A stretch of DNA of 64,000 nucleotides from Nonomuraea gerenzanensis (GCF_020215645.1 NZ_CP084058.1:8804001-8868000); one strand, 5' to 3'. Counted from the first letter of the stretch, positions 1-8,492 are shown. A program made the numbers and translations. The notes: generated by a model from the letters alone, not told the origin.

Positions 1-1055
1 AGCTTCCACTTGTTCTGCTGCTCCTTGCGCAGCCGGGCATCGGTGCGGGTGGCCATCCAGGCAGCCTCCCGCTGCAGCTTGCGCCAGCTGTCCAGGCGCC
101 GCTCCGGCAGCTCACCCCGCTCCAGCGCGTCGAGCACGGCGCACCCCGGCTCCCCGTTGTGCCCGCAGTCGCCGAAGCGGCACTGCTCGGCGAGGGACTC
201 GATGTCGGAGAAGACGAGATCGACGCCCTCTCCGATGTCGTACAGGCCGATCCGCCGGATGCCCGGGGTGTCGATGACGAGGCCGCCGCCGGGCAGCGGG
301 ATCAGCTCCCGGTGCACGGTGGTGTGCCGGCCGCGCCCGTCCGCCGCGCGTACCTGCTGGGTCTCCATGACCTCGCCGCCGGCCAGCGCGTTGACCAGCG
401 TGGACTTGCCGGCGCCGGACGGCCCGAGGATGACGGCCGTGCGCGAGCCGCCCAGGTGCTCGCCGACGACCCGGACCCCGTCACCCTGCAGCGAGGAGAC
501 GGCGTGGACGGGCACGCCGGGCGCGGCGAGGCGGACGTCGGCGAGGAGGTCTTCGAGGCCGCTCTCGAACAGGTCGGACTTGGTGATGAGCACGACGGGC
601 GTGCCGCCGGACTCCCAGGCGAGGGCGACGAGGCGTTCGATGCGGCCGAGGTCGGCGAAGTCGGTGGCGTGCATGGACGGCTCGGCCACGAAGACGACGT
701 CCACGTTGGCGGCGAGCACCTGGCCCTGGCCGTCGCCCGACAGGCCGCCGACCGAGTCGCGGCTGACGCCGCCCCTGATGAAGGCGGTCGTGCGGGGCAG
801 GACCTCGTCGAGCTCGTAGCGGCCCTCGGGCAGCCACTTGAGCGCCACCCAGTCGCCGACGCACGGCAGTGCCACCGGGTCGGCGGCGCAGGCGCGGCGT
901 ACGCGGGCGCTGTAGCGGGCGTGGTGCTGGCCGTCGGCGGCGATCACCTCGGCGGCGCCGCGGTCCACGCGGGACACGCGGGCCGGGACGGTGCCCTCAG
1001 GCAGCTCGGCGGCGCGCAGATCGGTCCAGCCGAGCAGGGAAAGATCGTGAGACAA
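1..1055 (-). CDS. rsgA: Ribosome small-subunit-dependent GTPase RsgA (C-terminus cut by window edge)
   Basis: Circularly permuted GTPase that checks 30S subunit maturation. Visible on the minus strand are an N-terminal OB-fold-like part, the switch sequence ITKSDLF, the P-loop GPSGAGKSTLVNAL, a DTPGIRRIGL segment and the C-terminal zinc-binding stretch CRFGDCGHNGEPGC. The frame runs off the left edge in EQQNKWK, so only the last residues are missing. No in-frame ATG lies between the nearest upstream in-frame stop (near 1150) and the first domain. I chose TTG at 1055 because AAAGG stands about 11 bases upstream. The annotated part is about 351 codons, normal for actinobacterial RsgA. Confidence 0.93.
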   Translation of the reverse strand, partial: MSHDLSLLGWTDLRAAELPEGTVPARVSRVDRGAAEVIAADGQHHARYSARVRRACAADPVALPCVGDWVALKWLPEGRYELDEVLPRTTAFIRGGVSRDSVGGLSGDGQGQVLAANVDVVFVAEPSMHATDFADLGRIERLVALAWESGGTPVVLITKSDLFESGLEDLLADVRLAAPGVPVHAVSSLQGDGVRVVGEHLGGSRTAVILGPSGAGKSTLVNALAGGEVMETQQVRAADGRGRHTTVHRELIPLPGGGLVIDTPGIRRIGLYDIGEGVDLVFSDIESLAEQCRFGDCGHNGEPGCAVLDALERGELPERRLDSWRKLQREAAWMATRTDARLRKEQQNKWK

Positions 1056-1104
1056 CGTAGTGAAACCTTTGATCGAGAAGGAAGTGAAGCAGAGAACGGG
1101 CTGC

Positions 1105-1158
1105 TCAGACGAGCGCCCGGAGGTGGACTGAGGACACGACGAAGACGGTCACCCGCAT
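1105..1158 (-). CDS. Possible 17-residue leader peptide upstream of rsgA
   Basis: ATG at 1158 is preceded by a near-perfect Shine-Dalgarno AGGAGGTGAGGA and opens a 17-codon frame, MRVTVFVVSSVHLRALV, ending in TGA at 1105. It stops 49 bases before the TTG start of rsgA and is out of frame with it. The strength of this ribosome site compared with the weak site of rsgA is the only support. It could be a translated leader that tunes rsgA, or chance. I do not recognise a family. Confidence 0.35.
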   Translation of the reverse strand: MRVTVFVVSSVHLRALV

Positions 1159-1298
1159 AGTCCTCACCTCCTCGATCAGTTGTCGGGTCGACTCTACGCA
1201 GAGTGTCCCCGGCGATGCAATCGGATTATCTTCCGCGATCTGTTGAACCGCTCCCGGGCGGCTTCCCGTACCACCTCTCGACGGACTGAGAAAGGGGA

Positions 1299-1898
1299 AT
1301 GATGCGAATCAGCACGTATCCCCCGCCCTCGGCCGAGGGAGCCGCCCCGATGGGCAAGCCGCGCTTACGACACTGGATCCGGCGCGTACGCCCGGACGAC
1401 GAGGTGGTCGTGTCCGCGCTCTACCGGGAATACCACAGGCCGCTGCTGGCCTTCGTGATCCGGCTGACCGCGGGCGATCGGCAGTGGGCGGAAGACGTGG
1501 TGCAGGAGACCATGATCCGGGCCTGGCGGAGTGCGGAGCAGCTCGATCCCGACTCGGTCTCGCTGATGCCCTGGCTCGCCACGGTCGCCAGACGTATCGT
1601 GATCGATGACCGGCGGCGAAGGGACGCCCGCCCCCAGGAGTCGGGTGACGGGCCGCTGGAGAGCATGCCCGTGCCTGACGAGATGGAGGGACTGCTGCAC
1701 CAGGTGGTCGTGTCCGAGGCGCTGAAGGCGTTGTCACCGGCACACCGCGAGATCCTCAACGAGACGATCCTGCGGGACCGGTCGGTCAACGACGCCGCCG
1801 TGGCGCTCGGCATCCCGGTGGGCACCGTGAAGTCCCGGGTGTACTACGCCGTCCGCGCGTTGCGCATCGCCTTGGAGGAGAGGGGGGTGAAGGCATGA
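1299..1898 (+). CDS. ECF-type RNA polymerase sigma factor
   Basis: 199 aa sigma-70 family factor. Region 2 spans roughly residues 42-110 (YREYHRPLLAFVIRL, then DVVQETMIRAW, the 2.2-2.3 core). Region 4 spans residues 145-195 (LSPAHREILNETILRDRS, then GIPVGTVKSRVYYAVRALR, the helix-turn-helix). AAAGGGGA precedes two consecutive ATGs (1299, 1302). The stop overlaps the next gene's ATG by four bases, and that gene encodes a zinc anti-sigma factor, so the pair is co-translated. It resembles the SigL/RslA type of envelope-stress pair; the exact ECF group cannot be fixed by eye. Confidence 0.92.
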   Translation: MMRISTYPPPSAEGAAPMGKPRLRHWIRRVRPDDEVVVSALYREYHRPLLAFVIRLTAGDRQWAEDVVQETMIRAWRSAEQLDPDSVSLMPWLATVARRIVIDDRRRRDARPQESGDGPLESMPVPDEMEGLLHQVVVSEALKALSPAHREILNETILRDRSVNDAAVALGIPVGTVKSRVYYAVRALRIALEERGVKA

Positions 1899-2626
1899 CG
1901 TCGAGAGTCGAGCACACGGACGTCGGGGCGTACGCGCTCGGGCTCCTGGACGAGGACGACCGGCTGGCCTTCGAGGCCCATCTCCTCGGCTGCTCCTCCT
2001 GCCGCTACGAGCTGTCCGACCTGGCGGGGGTGGCCAGCGTGCTGCACGGGATCGGCCCCGTGGAGGACCTCGGCCCTCCTTCCGTCGAGCCCCAGGGCGA
2101 CGTGGTCGACATGCTGCGGCGCAAGAAGGCGGCCGACCGGCGGACGCGCAGGGGCACGTTCGTGATCGGGATGGCGGCGGCGGTCACGCTGGTGGCCGGC
2201 GGGCTGACGATCGGCACGCAGCTCAGCGCCGACGACCCGCCGCAGGTCGCGCAGGGGCACAGCGGCCACATGGGGACGAACATGGGGCCCGCCGAGCAGT
2301 TCTACGCCGACGGCAAGCCCATCGAGGGCAAGGGCGTGGAAGGCGTGACGGGCGGGCTGGTCGTGGAGTCCAAGGGCTGGGGCACACACGCGGCGCTCAA
2401 GCTGTCGGGGGTGAAGGGGCCGCTGGAGTGCGAGCTGATCTCGGTGGGCAAGTCGGGCGAGCGACGGGTGATGACGGGGTGGTCCGTACCTCCAGCCGGG
2501 TACGGAGTGCCGGGGTCGCCCGATCCGCTCTACATGCACGGCGGCAGCGCCACGCAACTCCAGGACATCGATCACTTCGAGGTGGTCACCTCGGGGGGTA
2601 AGAAGTTGCTCACCATCCAGGCCTGA
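1895..2626 (+). CDS. Membrane-anchored zinc anti-sigma factor
   Basis: 243 aa. The N-terminus carries the ZAS motif H-x3-C-x2-C (EAHLLGCSSCRYEL, residues 27-40), the known sigma-binding zinc domain. One membrane helix follows near residues 89-108 (FVIGMAAAVTLVAGGLTIGT), then an extracellular C-terminal domain ending in KKLLTIQA. Overlap with the preceding sigma gene indicates that it is the dedicated regulator. The extracytoplasmic part would be the signal-sensing or proteolysis-controlled half; the signal is not evident. Confidence 0.9.
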   Translation: MTSRVEHTDVGAYALGLLDEDDRLAFEAHLLGCSSCRYELSDLAGVASVLHGIGPVEDLGPPSVEPQGDVVDMLRRKKAADRRTRRGTFVIGMAAAVTLVAGGLTIGTQLSADDPPQVAQGHSGHMGTNMGPAEQFYADGKPIEGKGVEGVTGGLVVESKGWGTHAALKLSGVKGPLECELISVGKSGERRVMTGWSVPPAGYGVPGSPDPLYMHGGSATQLQDIDHFEVVTSGGKKLLTIQA

Positions 2627-2641
2627 AATCGTTCGGGAGAT

Positions 2642-2666
2642 GCCCTCTCACCGCTGGTGGGAGGGC
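2642..2666 (+). terminator. Hairpin after the sigma/anti-sigma operon
   Basis: GCCCTCTCACC, loop GCT, GGTGGGAGGGC: an 11-bp stem with one G-U pair, followed by TTCTTCG. It lies 16 bases after the anti-sigma stop, as expected for a rho-independent-like terminator. Confidence 0.75.
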
Positions 2667-2777
2667 TTCTTCGTGTGCCGGTGAAAAATACGGGGCCGTG
2701 GATTGAACCTTCTCGGGGTCCGGCGCGTACTGCCTGCCGTACCGATTGGAAAATCGAGCCTTTTACGGGGTTTCATC

Positions 2778-4142
2778 ATGTATATCCGAAAGATCGCAAT
2801 TTATGGGGCTTTAGGGGCGTGTGCGCTCGCCGCCCCCGCTGTGCCCGCGTCAGCGTCCGCATCGACGTCCGCGCCCACGCCCGCGCCCGGGGCCGCGCTC
2901 GCGTCGGCGTCGGGGTCGGGGTCGGGGTGGGGGTCGGGGGACGACGTCTATCTCGCGGCGGGCCTGCGCGGCGCGAACGAGGTGGACAGCGCCGGCGACA
3001 AGGACGGCCGCTCGGCGGTCGTGCTCAGGATCAGCGGCAACGAGGTCACCTTCGCGGCCCGCTGGCACCGGATCGGCGCCCCGACAGCCGGTCACGTCCA
3101 CGCCGGGGCCCGGGGCGTCAACGGTGACGTGCGGCTGGAGCTCCTGCCCGCGTCCCTGCCGTCCTCCGTGCGTGGCGTCACCGGCACCGTCAGAGCCACG
3201 GACGAGCTGGTCAGAGCGCTCGTCGCCGACCCCGGCGGCTTCTACGCCAACCTGCGCGACGCCGCCCACCCCAAGGGCGCGGTACGGGGCCAGTTCCACC
3301 GGCTGAGCAAGCCCGTGGACCTCGGCGGCGTGCTGCACGGCAGCGACCAGGCCACGCTCTCCGCCCAGGCGGACGGCGGCCAGGAGGCCCCGGCGGACGA
3401 CGGCCGGCGGCGCGGCGACCCGGACGGCAAGGCCACGTGGTGGCTGCGGCCGGACGGCTCCTCCCTCGCCTACACCGCCTCCTGGACCGGCCTCGGCCGG
3501 GTGACGGCGGGCCACCTGCGCAAGGGCGCGCCCGGCAGGAACGGCGCGGTGGTGGCGGATCTGTTCGCGGCCCCCGAGGGGCTGCCCGAGAACGTGACCG
3601 GCGTCGCGGGGGTGATGCCGGTCACCACCAAGCTCGTCAAGCGTCTCGCGGCGAACCCGGGCGCGTACTACGCCAACCTGCACACGCTCGACTTCGACGG
3701 CGGCGCGGTGCGCGGCCCGCTCTCCGGCGCGGCGTTCACGCACCCGCGGGCGCTCACCGCGGAGGTGCTGCGCGGTGAGCAGATCTACGCCTGCACGCCG
3801 CTGCCGGCGGGCGGCCACGGGTTCACCCAGCTCGGCGTGACGGCCACGCTGCGGCGCGGCATCGACCACTCGTTCGTCACGCCCGCCTCGGGGCCGCCGC
3901 AGTGGATCGCCCCGGACGGCAGCGCGGTGCGCGGCTCGGTCGTCACCAGGACGCCGAACGGCAGCCACATCCCCGAGCTGGTCCTCGACGCCACCCGGGC
4001 GGGCGCGAGCACCGGCCTGCTCGCCCACGCCACCCAGATCCTGCGCCTCAACACGACCGGCGGCACCGCCCCCGCGGGGCCCTGCCGGCCGGGCGCCGAG
4101 GCCAGGGTTTCGTACGGGGCCGACTACATCTTCCTCGGCTAG
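2778..4142 (+). CDS. Secreted protein with two CHRD domains and a C-terminal DUF3455-like domain
   Basis: 454 aa from ATG 2778 (GGGG seven bases upstream); the frame is open further upstream but has no signal peptide there. Signal peptide about residues 1-27 (ending VPASASA), then a low-complexity Ser/Thr/Pro/Gly linker encoded by a GGGGTC-type repeat near 2905-2940. Two CHRD modules follow, each with the hallmark VHAG or HLRKG-GxNG segment and a YANLxxxxxxxGAVRG end (about residues 55-175 and 195-315). The last 130 residues resemble DUF3455. CHRD domains occur in chordin and many bacterial surface proteins; the function here is unknown. Confidence 0.82.
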   Translation: MYIRKIAIYGALGACALAAPAVPASASASTSAPTPAPGAALASASGSGSGWGSGDDVYLAAGLRGANEVDSAGDKDGRSAVVLRISGNEVTFAARWHRIGAPTAGHVHAGARGVNGDVRLELLPASLPSSVRGVTGTVRATDELVRALVADPGGFYANLRDAAHPKGAVRGQFHRLSKPVDLGGVLHGSDQATLSAQADGGQEAPADDGRRRGDPDGKATWWLRPDGSSLAYTASWTGLGRVTAGHLRKGAPGRNGAVVADLFAAPEGLPENVTGVAGVMPVTTKLVKRLAANPGAYYANLHTLDFDGGAVRGPLSGAAFTHPRALTAEVLRGEQIYACTPLPAGGHGFTQLGVTATLRRGIDHSFVTPASGPPQWIAPDGSAVRGSVVTRTPNGSHIPELVLDATRAGASTGLLAHATQILRLNTTGGTAPAGPCRPGAEARVSYGADYIFLG

Positions 4143-4191
4143 GGCCTTCCCGGGGGGCGATTCGGTCCCGTCCTCTGAGAAGGCCGTCCCC

Positions 4192-4228
4192 GGCCGATCC
4201 GGACCAGTCCTCCGGGCCGGGATCGGCC
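4192..4228. terminator. Inverted repeat downstream of the CHRD gene
   Basis: GGCCGATCC and GGATCGGCC pair perfectly (9 bp) across a 19-base loop, 50 bases after the CHRD stop. It may help terminate the rightward transcript. It is weaker than the 17-bp hairpin that follows. Confidence 0.4.
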
Positions 4229-4264
4229 ACCGCGACGGGGTACTCCGGCCCACCCCGCTCGCAC

Positions 4265-4309
4265 GAAGCGCCCCACCGCGCACCGGGAGCCCGCGCGGTG
4301 GGGCGCTTC
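4265..4309. terminator. Strong bidirectional terminator between the CHRD gene and glyA
   Basis: GAAGCGCCCCACCGCGC (4265-4281) and GCGCGGTGGGGCGCTTC (4293-4309) form a perfect 17-bp stem with an 11-base loop. It sits between convergent genes, with TTC/GAA edges on both sides, so it can serve both. Confidence 0.85.
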
Positions 4310-4326
4310 CTCATGCCAACATCGAT

Positions 4327-5577
4327 TTACAGGCCGGGCGCGGGGAACTGCGCGGTCAGTTCGCTGACCTCGTGGTGCACGCGGGTGATGACGTCCTCGG
4401 CGTCGCCCTTGGCCAGGGCGGTGACGACCTCGTCCATCCAGGCGCCGATCTGCCGCATCTCGGCCTCGCCCATGCCGCGCGAGGTCACCGAGGGCGTGCC
4501 GATGCGGATGCCCGACGGGTCGAACGGCTTGCGGGTGTCGAACGGCACCGTGTTGTAGTTGGTCTCCAGGCCCGCTCGGTCGAGCGCCTGCGCGGCCGGC
4601 TTGCCGCCGATGCCCTTCGGGGTGAGGTCGAGCAGGATCAGGTGGTTGTCGGTGCCGCCGGAGACGAGGTCGAAGCCGCGCGAGGACAGCTCCTCGGCCA
4701 GCGCCTTGGCGTTGCGGACCACCTGGTGGGCGTAGTCGCGGAAGGCCGGCTGGGCGGCCTCGTGCAGGGCGACGGCGATGGCGGCGGTGGTGTGGTTGTG
4801 CGGGCCGCCTTGAAGGCCGGGGAAGACGGCCTTGTTGAGCGCCGTGGCGTGCTCGTCGGTGGTGGCCATGAGCATGGCGCCGCGCGGGCCGCGCAGCGTC
4901 TTGTGCGTGGTCGTGGAGATCACGTCGGCGTGGCCGACCGGGGACGGGTGCGCACCGCCCGCGACCAGGCCCGCGATGTGCGCGATGTCGGCGGCCAGCA
5001 CGGCGCCGACCTCGCGGGCGATCGAGGCGAAGCCCTCGAAGTCGATCGTGCGCGGGATCGCGGTGCCGCCGCAGAAGATCAGCTTCGGCCGGTGCTCCAG
5101 CGCGAGCTGGCGGACCTCGTCGAGGTCGATGCGGCCGGTGTCCTTGCGGACGCCGTAACGGACCGGGTTGAACCACTTGCCCGTGGCCGAGACCGACCAG
5201 CCGTGCGTGAGGTGACCGCCGAACGGCAGGCCCATGCCCATGACCGTGTCGCCGGGCTGCGCGAACGCCAGGTAGACGGCGAGGTTGGCGGGCGAGCCGG
5301 AGTAGGGCTGCACGTTGGCGTGGTTGACGCCGAACACGGCCTTGGCCCGCTCGATGGCCAGGGACTCGATCTGGTCGATGACCTGCTGGCCCTCGTAGTA
5401 ACGCTTGCCCGCGTAGCCCTCGGAGTACTTGTTCGTCAGAACGGTGCCGGTGGCCTCCAGGACCGCCTTGGACACGTAGTTCTCGGAGGCGATCAGCTTG
5501 ACCGTGTCGGACTGGCGGCGCTCCTCGGCCTTGATGAGCTCGGCGATCTGCGGGTCGACGCTAGCGAGAGAACTCAT
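4327..5577 (-). CDS. glyA: Serine hydroxymethyltransferase
   Basis: 416 aa PLP enzyme converting serine and tetrahydrofolate to glycine and methylene-tetrahydrofolate, the main one-carbon source for purines. Seen: N-terminal IASENYVSKAVLEA, the YAEGYxGKRYY-type segment (KYSEGYAGKRYY), GMGLPFGGHLTHG, and the PLP lysine motif STTTHKTLRGPRGA near residue 228. Length is typical. The start ATG 5577 has AGGAGAG immediately upstream. The leader carries a ZTP riboswitch, so expression should follow folate/purine stress. Confidence 0.97.
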   Translation of the reverse strand: MSSLASVDPQIAELIKAEERRQSDTVKLIASENYVSKAVLEATGTVLTNKYSEGYAGKRYYEGQQVIDQIESLAIERAKAVFGVNHANVQPYSGSPANLAVYLAFAQPGDTVMGMGLPFGGHLTHGWSVSATGKWFNPVRYGVRKDTGRIDLDEVRQLALEHRPKLIFCGGTAIPRTIDFEGFASIAREVGAVLAADIAHIAGLVAGGAHPSPVGHADVISTTTHKTLRGPRGAMLMATTDEHATALNKAVFPGLQGGPHNHTTAAIAVALHEAAQPAFRDYAHQVVRNAKALAEELSSRGFDLVSGGTDNHLILLDLTPKGIGGKPAAQALDRAGLETNYNTVPFDTRKPFDPSGIRIGTPSVTSRGMGEAEMRQIGAWMDEVVTALAKGDAEDVITRVHHEVSELTAQFPAPGL

Positions 5578-5603
5578 GACTCTCCTGTCATCGTTGACGA
5601 TGT

Positions 5604-5678
5604 GCGAAGACCCAGGCGCACGGCCTCCGCTCCTTTCGCTCCCTGGTGGTCGATCCCACCCAATGCGCCAGTCGCGTC
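5604..5678 (-). promoter_or_regulatory. ZTP/ZMP (pfl) riboswitch in the glyA leader
   Basis: Read on the minus strand, the leader contains GCGACTGGCGC, then GTGGGA, CCACCAGGGAGCG and GGCCGTGCGCCTGGGT in this order. These are the two conserved halves of the pfl/ZTP aptamer: the CUGGCG element, the CCxCCxGGGA junction and the terminal CCGxxCGCCUGGG pseudoknot strand. The class is known upstream of glyA, folD and pur genes and senses ZMP/ZTP that accumulates when 10-formyl-THF is short. A small CATCG-TTGA-CGATG hairpin (5589-5602) lies between the aptamer and the AGGAGAG ribosome site, so control of translation initiation is plausible. Confidence 0.82.
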
Positions 5679-5698
5679 TCGTTCCTAGACCTTATCGG

Positions 5699-5716
5699 AT
5701 GAGCCAGGGGGCTCAT
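5699..5716 (-). terminator. Short hairpin over the stop codon of the kinase fragment
   Basis: ATGAGCC, loop, GGCTCAT: a 7-bp perfect stem that includes the TGA stop of the kinase fragment. It is immediately upstream of the glyA leader and could limit read-through into it. There is no U-tract. Confidence 0.4.
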
Positions 5717-6099
5717 TTCCCGGTGATCAGCAGGTTCGCGAAGTGTCCGAGCGCCTCCAGGTTGGCGCCGCGCATGGGACCGCGCGTCTCGAGCATGCCC
5801 GTCAGGTCGGGGCCCTCGACGTACTCGGTGACGAGGTAGGCGGTGCCCCCCTCGATGCCCCCCTCGATGCCCGCGTCGAGCACGGGCGCCGTGCAGAACC
5901 TGGCCACCTGCCTGGCCGCCTCGGCCTCCCGGGTGAAGCGGCGCCGGAAGTCCTCGCGCCCGGCCAGCTCGGGCCGCAGCACCTTGAGCGCGACCGGGGA
6001 GAAAGCGGGGTCCTGGGCGAGGTAGACGATGCCCATGCCGCCTTCGCCCAGCTTGCGCAGGAGGGTGTACGGCCCGATGCGCCTGCTCTGATCGTTCAT
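5713..6099 (-). pseudogene. Truncated Ser/Thr protein kinase (N-lobe only)
   Basis: 128 aa. It matches the first 118 residues of the neighbouring kinase: glycine loop LGEGGMGIVYLA (residues 17-28), VALK with the ATP lysine at 39, and VTEYVEGPDL hinge. It then departs after GANLEAL into HFANLLITGK and stops. The HRD catalytic loop, DFG and the whole C-lobe are absent, so it cannot phosphorylate. A perfect 12-base tandem duplication has produced GIEGGIEGG. It sits 23 bases after the intact paralogue and is probably a duplicate that lost its 3' end at the glyA boundary. A regulatory remnant cannot be excluded. Confidence 0.75.
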
Positions 6100-6122
6100 C
6101 CTGTCCTCAGTGGGAGGGCCGG

Positions 6123-7541
6123 TCACGCCTCGGTGACGGCCACGTTCTTGATCGAGCCGAGCGGCCCCAGGTTGACGTCCACCCGGTCGGCGGTCTCGGG
6201 CAGCCCCTCGAAGACGGCCCAGAGCTGGAGCTGCGCGCCTTGGCCGAACGGCGCGTTGGGGACGGCGAAGCACTGGCAGTGGCCGTCCTTGAAGGCGGGG
6301 TGCAGCGGGTTGCCGACCCCGGGCGGGACGATACTCACCCGCGACACGGTCGCGTCGAAGACGCTCGAGCCGAGCTTGCCGTGCAGGGGCGCGTTACCGG
6401 TGCCGACGTTCTTGACCGTCCACTGCAGGCGCGCCCTGGTGCCCTGCCGCACCAGGGAGTCGATCCGCACCTCCAGGCGGCTGCCCAGGGCGTCGATCGT
6501 GCTGACGGCCGCCGGTGTGCCCGGCTCCTTGCCCGGCTGCTCCCAGGGGCGTACGGCGGCGAGGGTGACGCCCACGCCCACGGCGGCGGCGAGGACCCCG
6601 ATGAGGATCGGCGTCCAGGGGATCCTGCGCGGCGCGGACCGTGACGCGGACCGTGACGCGGACCGGGGCGCGGACCGCGCCAGGGGCGTCCAGCTCTCCG
6701 CGACCGCCTTGGTGGCGGCGGCCACCGGCACGCCATTGCGGCCGAGGAGCCCGTCCACGAGCTGCTGGGCGGTCGGGCGGCGCGCCGGGTCCTTGTCCAG
6801 CGCCCGCTCGACCAGGGGCCTGATGCGCTCGTCGAGCCCGTCGAGCTTGGGCGCGTGGTTGATGACGCGGTAGACGACCTCGGGCACGCCGCCGGTGCCG
6901 AACGGCGGCCTGCCGGTGCCCGCGAACGTCACCAGGGCGCCCCAGGAGAAGATGTCGCCCGCCGGGGTCACGTGCTCACCCCTGGCCTGCTCCGGCGACA
7001 TGTACGCGGGCGTCCCCATCGCCGTGGCGATCGTCGCCGCCGCCCCCGGAGTGTCGGCGAGCTGGGCCACCCCGAAGTCGATGACCCGCGGCCCGACCGG
7101 GCTGAGCAGCACGTTCGACGGCTTGAGGTCGCGGTGCACGACGCCCGCCTGATGGATGGCGGCCAGCGCGGTGGCCACGCCGACGGCCAGCGCCTCCAGG
7201 TTCGAGCCGGTCAGCGGGGCCCGGGCGACCACGGAGGCCAGGTCGGGGCCCTCGACGAACTCGGTGACCAGATAGGCGGTGCCGCGGTCGTAGCCGGCGT
7301 CCAGCACGGGCGCGGTGCAGAACCTGGCGACCCGCCTGGCGGCCTCGGTCTCCTTGCCGAACCGCCGCCTGAACTCCTCCCGCGCGGCCAGCTCCGGGCG
7401 CATCGTCTTCAGCGCCACGCGCCGCCCCGACGGGTCCCGCGCGAGATGGACGACGCCCATCCCGCCCTCTCCGAGCTTGTCCAGGAGGGTGTACGGCCCG
7501 ACCCGCTGCTGCACGCTCACCGGTGGGATTATTCCGGACAT
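6123..7541 (-). CDS. Receptor-type Ser/Thr protein kinase (PknB family)
   Basis: 472 aa. Complete Hanks kinase domain, residues 15-270: LGEGGMGVV loop, ATP lysine K45, catalytic HRDLKPSN (about 136-143), IDFG (154-157), and MSPEQ in the activation segment. A Ser/Arg-rich juxtamembrane linker (RSASRSASRSAPRR) leads to one membrane helix near 310-330, then an extracellular domain of about 130 residues resembling a DUF4352-like beta fold, ending in NVAVTEA. The extracellular part likely senses an envelope ligand; there are no PASTA repeats. The adjacent 5713-6099 fragment is its partial duplicate. Confidence 0.93.
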   Translation of the reverse strand: MSGIIPPVSVQQRVGPYTLLDKLGEGGMGVVHLARDPSGRRVALKTMRPELAAREEFRRRFGKETEAARRVARFCTAPVLDAGYDRGTAYLVTEFVEGPDLASVVARAPLTGSNLEALAVGVATALAAIHQAGVVHRDLKPSNVLLSPVGPRVIDFGVAQLADTPGAAATIATAMGTPAYMSPEQARGEHVTPAGDIFSWGALVTFAGTGRPPFGTGGVPEVVYRVINHAPKLDGLDERIRPLVERALDKDPARRPTAQQLVDGLLGRNGVPVAAATKAVAESWTPLARSAPRSASRSASRSAPRRIPWTPILIGVLAAAVGVGVTLAAVRPWEQPGKEPGTPAAVSTIDALGSRLEVRIDSLVRQGTRARLQWTVKNVGTGNAPLHGKLGSSVFDATVSRVSIVPPGVGNPLHPAFKDGHCQCFAVPNAPFGQGAQLQLWAVFEGLPETADRVDVNLGPLGSIKNVAVTEA

Positions 7542-7559
7542 GATCCGGCCGCGGAATGG

Positions 7560-8492
7560 CTATCTGGTGCGGCCCACGCCCGGCCAGAGCCGGTCCACCT
7601 CGGCGTTCAGGATGGCCCCGATGAGCACGGCCAGCGCCGTGATGTAGAGCCACAGCAGCAGCGCGATGGGCGCGGCCAGCGAGCCGTACACCGAGACGGG
7701 CGAGAACCAGGCCGCCAGCACGGCGCGCAGCACGGCCGCGCACAGGATCCACAGGAACAGCGCCAGGATCGCCCCCGGCAGCTCGCGGTACCACTTGGTG
7801 CGCACCGGCACGCTCACGTGGTAGAGCACGGTGAGGAAGAGCACCGAGCCGATGATGACGACCGGCCAGTAGAGCAGGTCGATGAGGATGCCGTAGTCGG
7901 CGGGCAGCGCGTCCTTGATCAGGGTCGGGCCGACGACGAGGATCGGCATGACGATGATGCCGATGATCAGACCGATGACGTAGAGGCCGAACGACATCAG
8001 CCGGGTGCGGATGATGCCGCGCTCCTCCCCCAGCCCGTAGGCGACGGAGATGAGGTCGACGTACACGTACAGGGCCCTGGAGCCGGACCAGAGCGACAGC
8101 AGGAAGCCCAGCGAGATGATCGACACCTTGCCGGCGTCGTCGCTGAGCACGTCGGTGAGCAGCGGGTTGATCACCTTGTTCACCGCGTCGTCGGTGAACA
8201 GCAGCCCCGCCTGGTCGATCACCCAGGTCTTCACCTGGGCCACGACGGTGGGGCCCAGCCAGGTGCCGAGCTTGCCCAGCACGCCGATCAGGCCCAGCAC
8301 GAACGGCGGCAGTGACAGCAGCGCGAAGAAGGCCGCCTCGCCCGCCAGGCCGGTGACGCGGTAGGTGACGCCGGCGTTCGTGGCGGCCCGCACGATCGCC
8401 CACGACTTGGTGTCGAGCACCCAGTTCAGCCTGGCCCGGGCATGGGAGACGAGCCCGCGCTTGGGCCTGGGAGGCGCATCGGTGGACGTCAT
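7560..8492 (-). CDS. YihY/BrkB family inner-membrane protein
   Basis: 310 aa from ATG 8492; an in-frame TTG three codons upstream is a less likely start. Family marks are GLAGEAAFFALLSLPPFVLG near residue 50, six hydrophobic segments, and the C-terminal LLLWLYITALAVLIGAILNAEVDR signature split over residues 275-300. The family was once misnamed RNase BN; the true role is unknown, probably membrane transport or envelope integrity. It stands alone between the kinase and yccF, all on the same strand. Confidence 0.9.
   Translation of the reverse strand: MTSTDAPPRPKRGLVSHARARLNWVLDTKSWAIVRAATNAGVTYRVTGLAGEAAFFALLSLPPFVLGLIGVLGKLGTWLGPTVVAQVKTWVIDQAGLLFTDDAVNKVINPLLTDVLSDDAGKVSIISLGFLLSLWSGSRALYVYVDLISVAYGLGEERGIIRTRLMSFGLYVIGLIIGIIVMPILVVGPTLIKDALPADYGILIDLLYWPVVIIGSVLFLTVLYHVSVPVRTKWYRELPGAILALFLWILCAAVLRAVLAAWFSPVSVYGSLAAPIALLLWLYITALAVLIGAILNAEVDRLWPGVGRTR

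Noticed and set aside
2905..2940. GGGGTC repeats as a separate element
   Set aside because: They code the Gly/Ser linker of the CHRD protein in frame and need no separate explanation.
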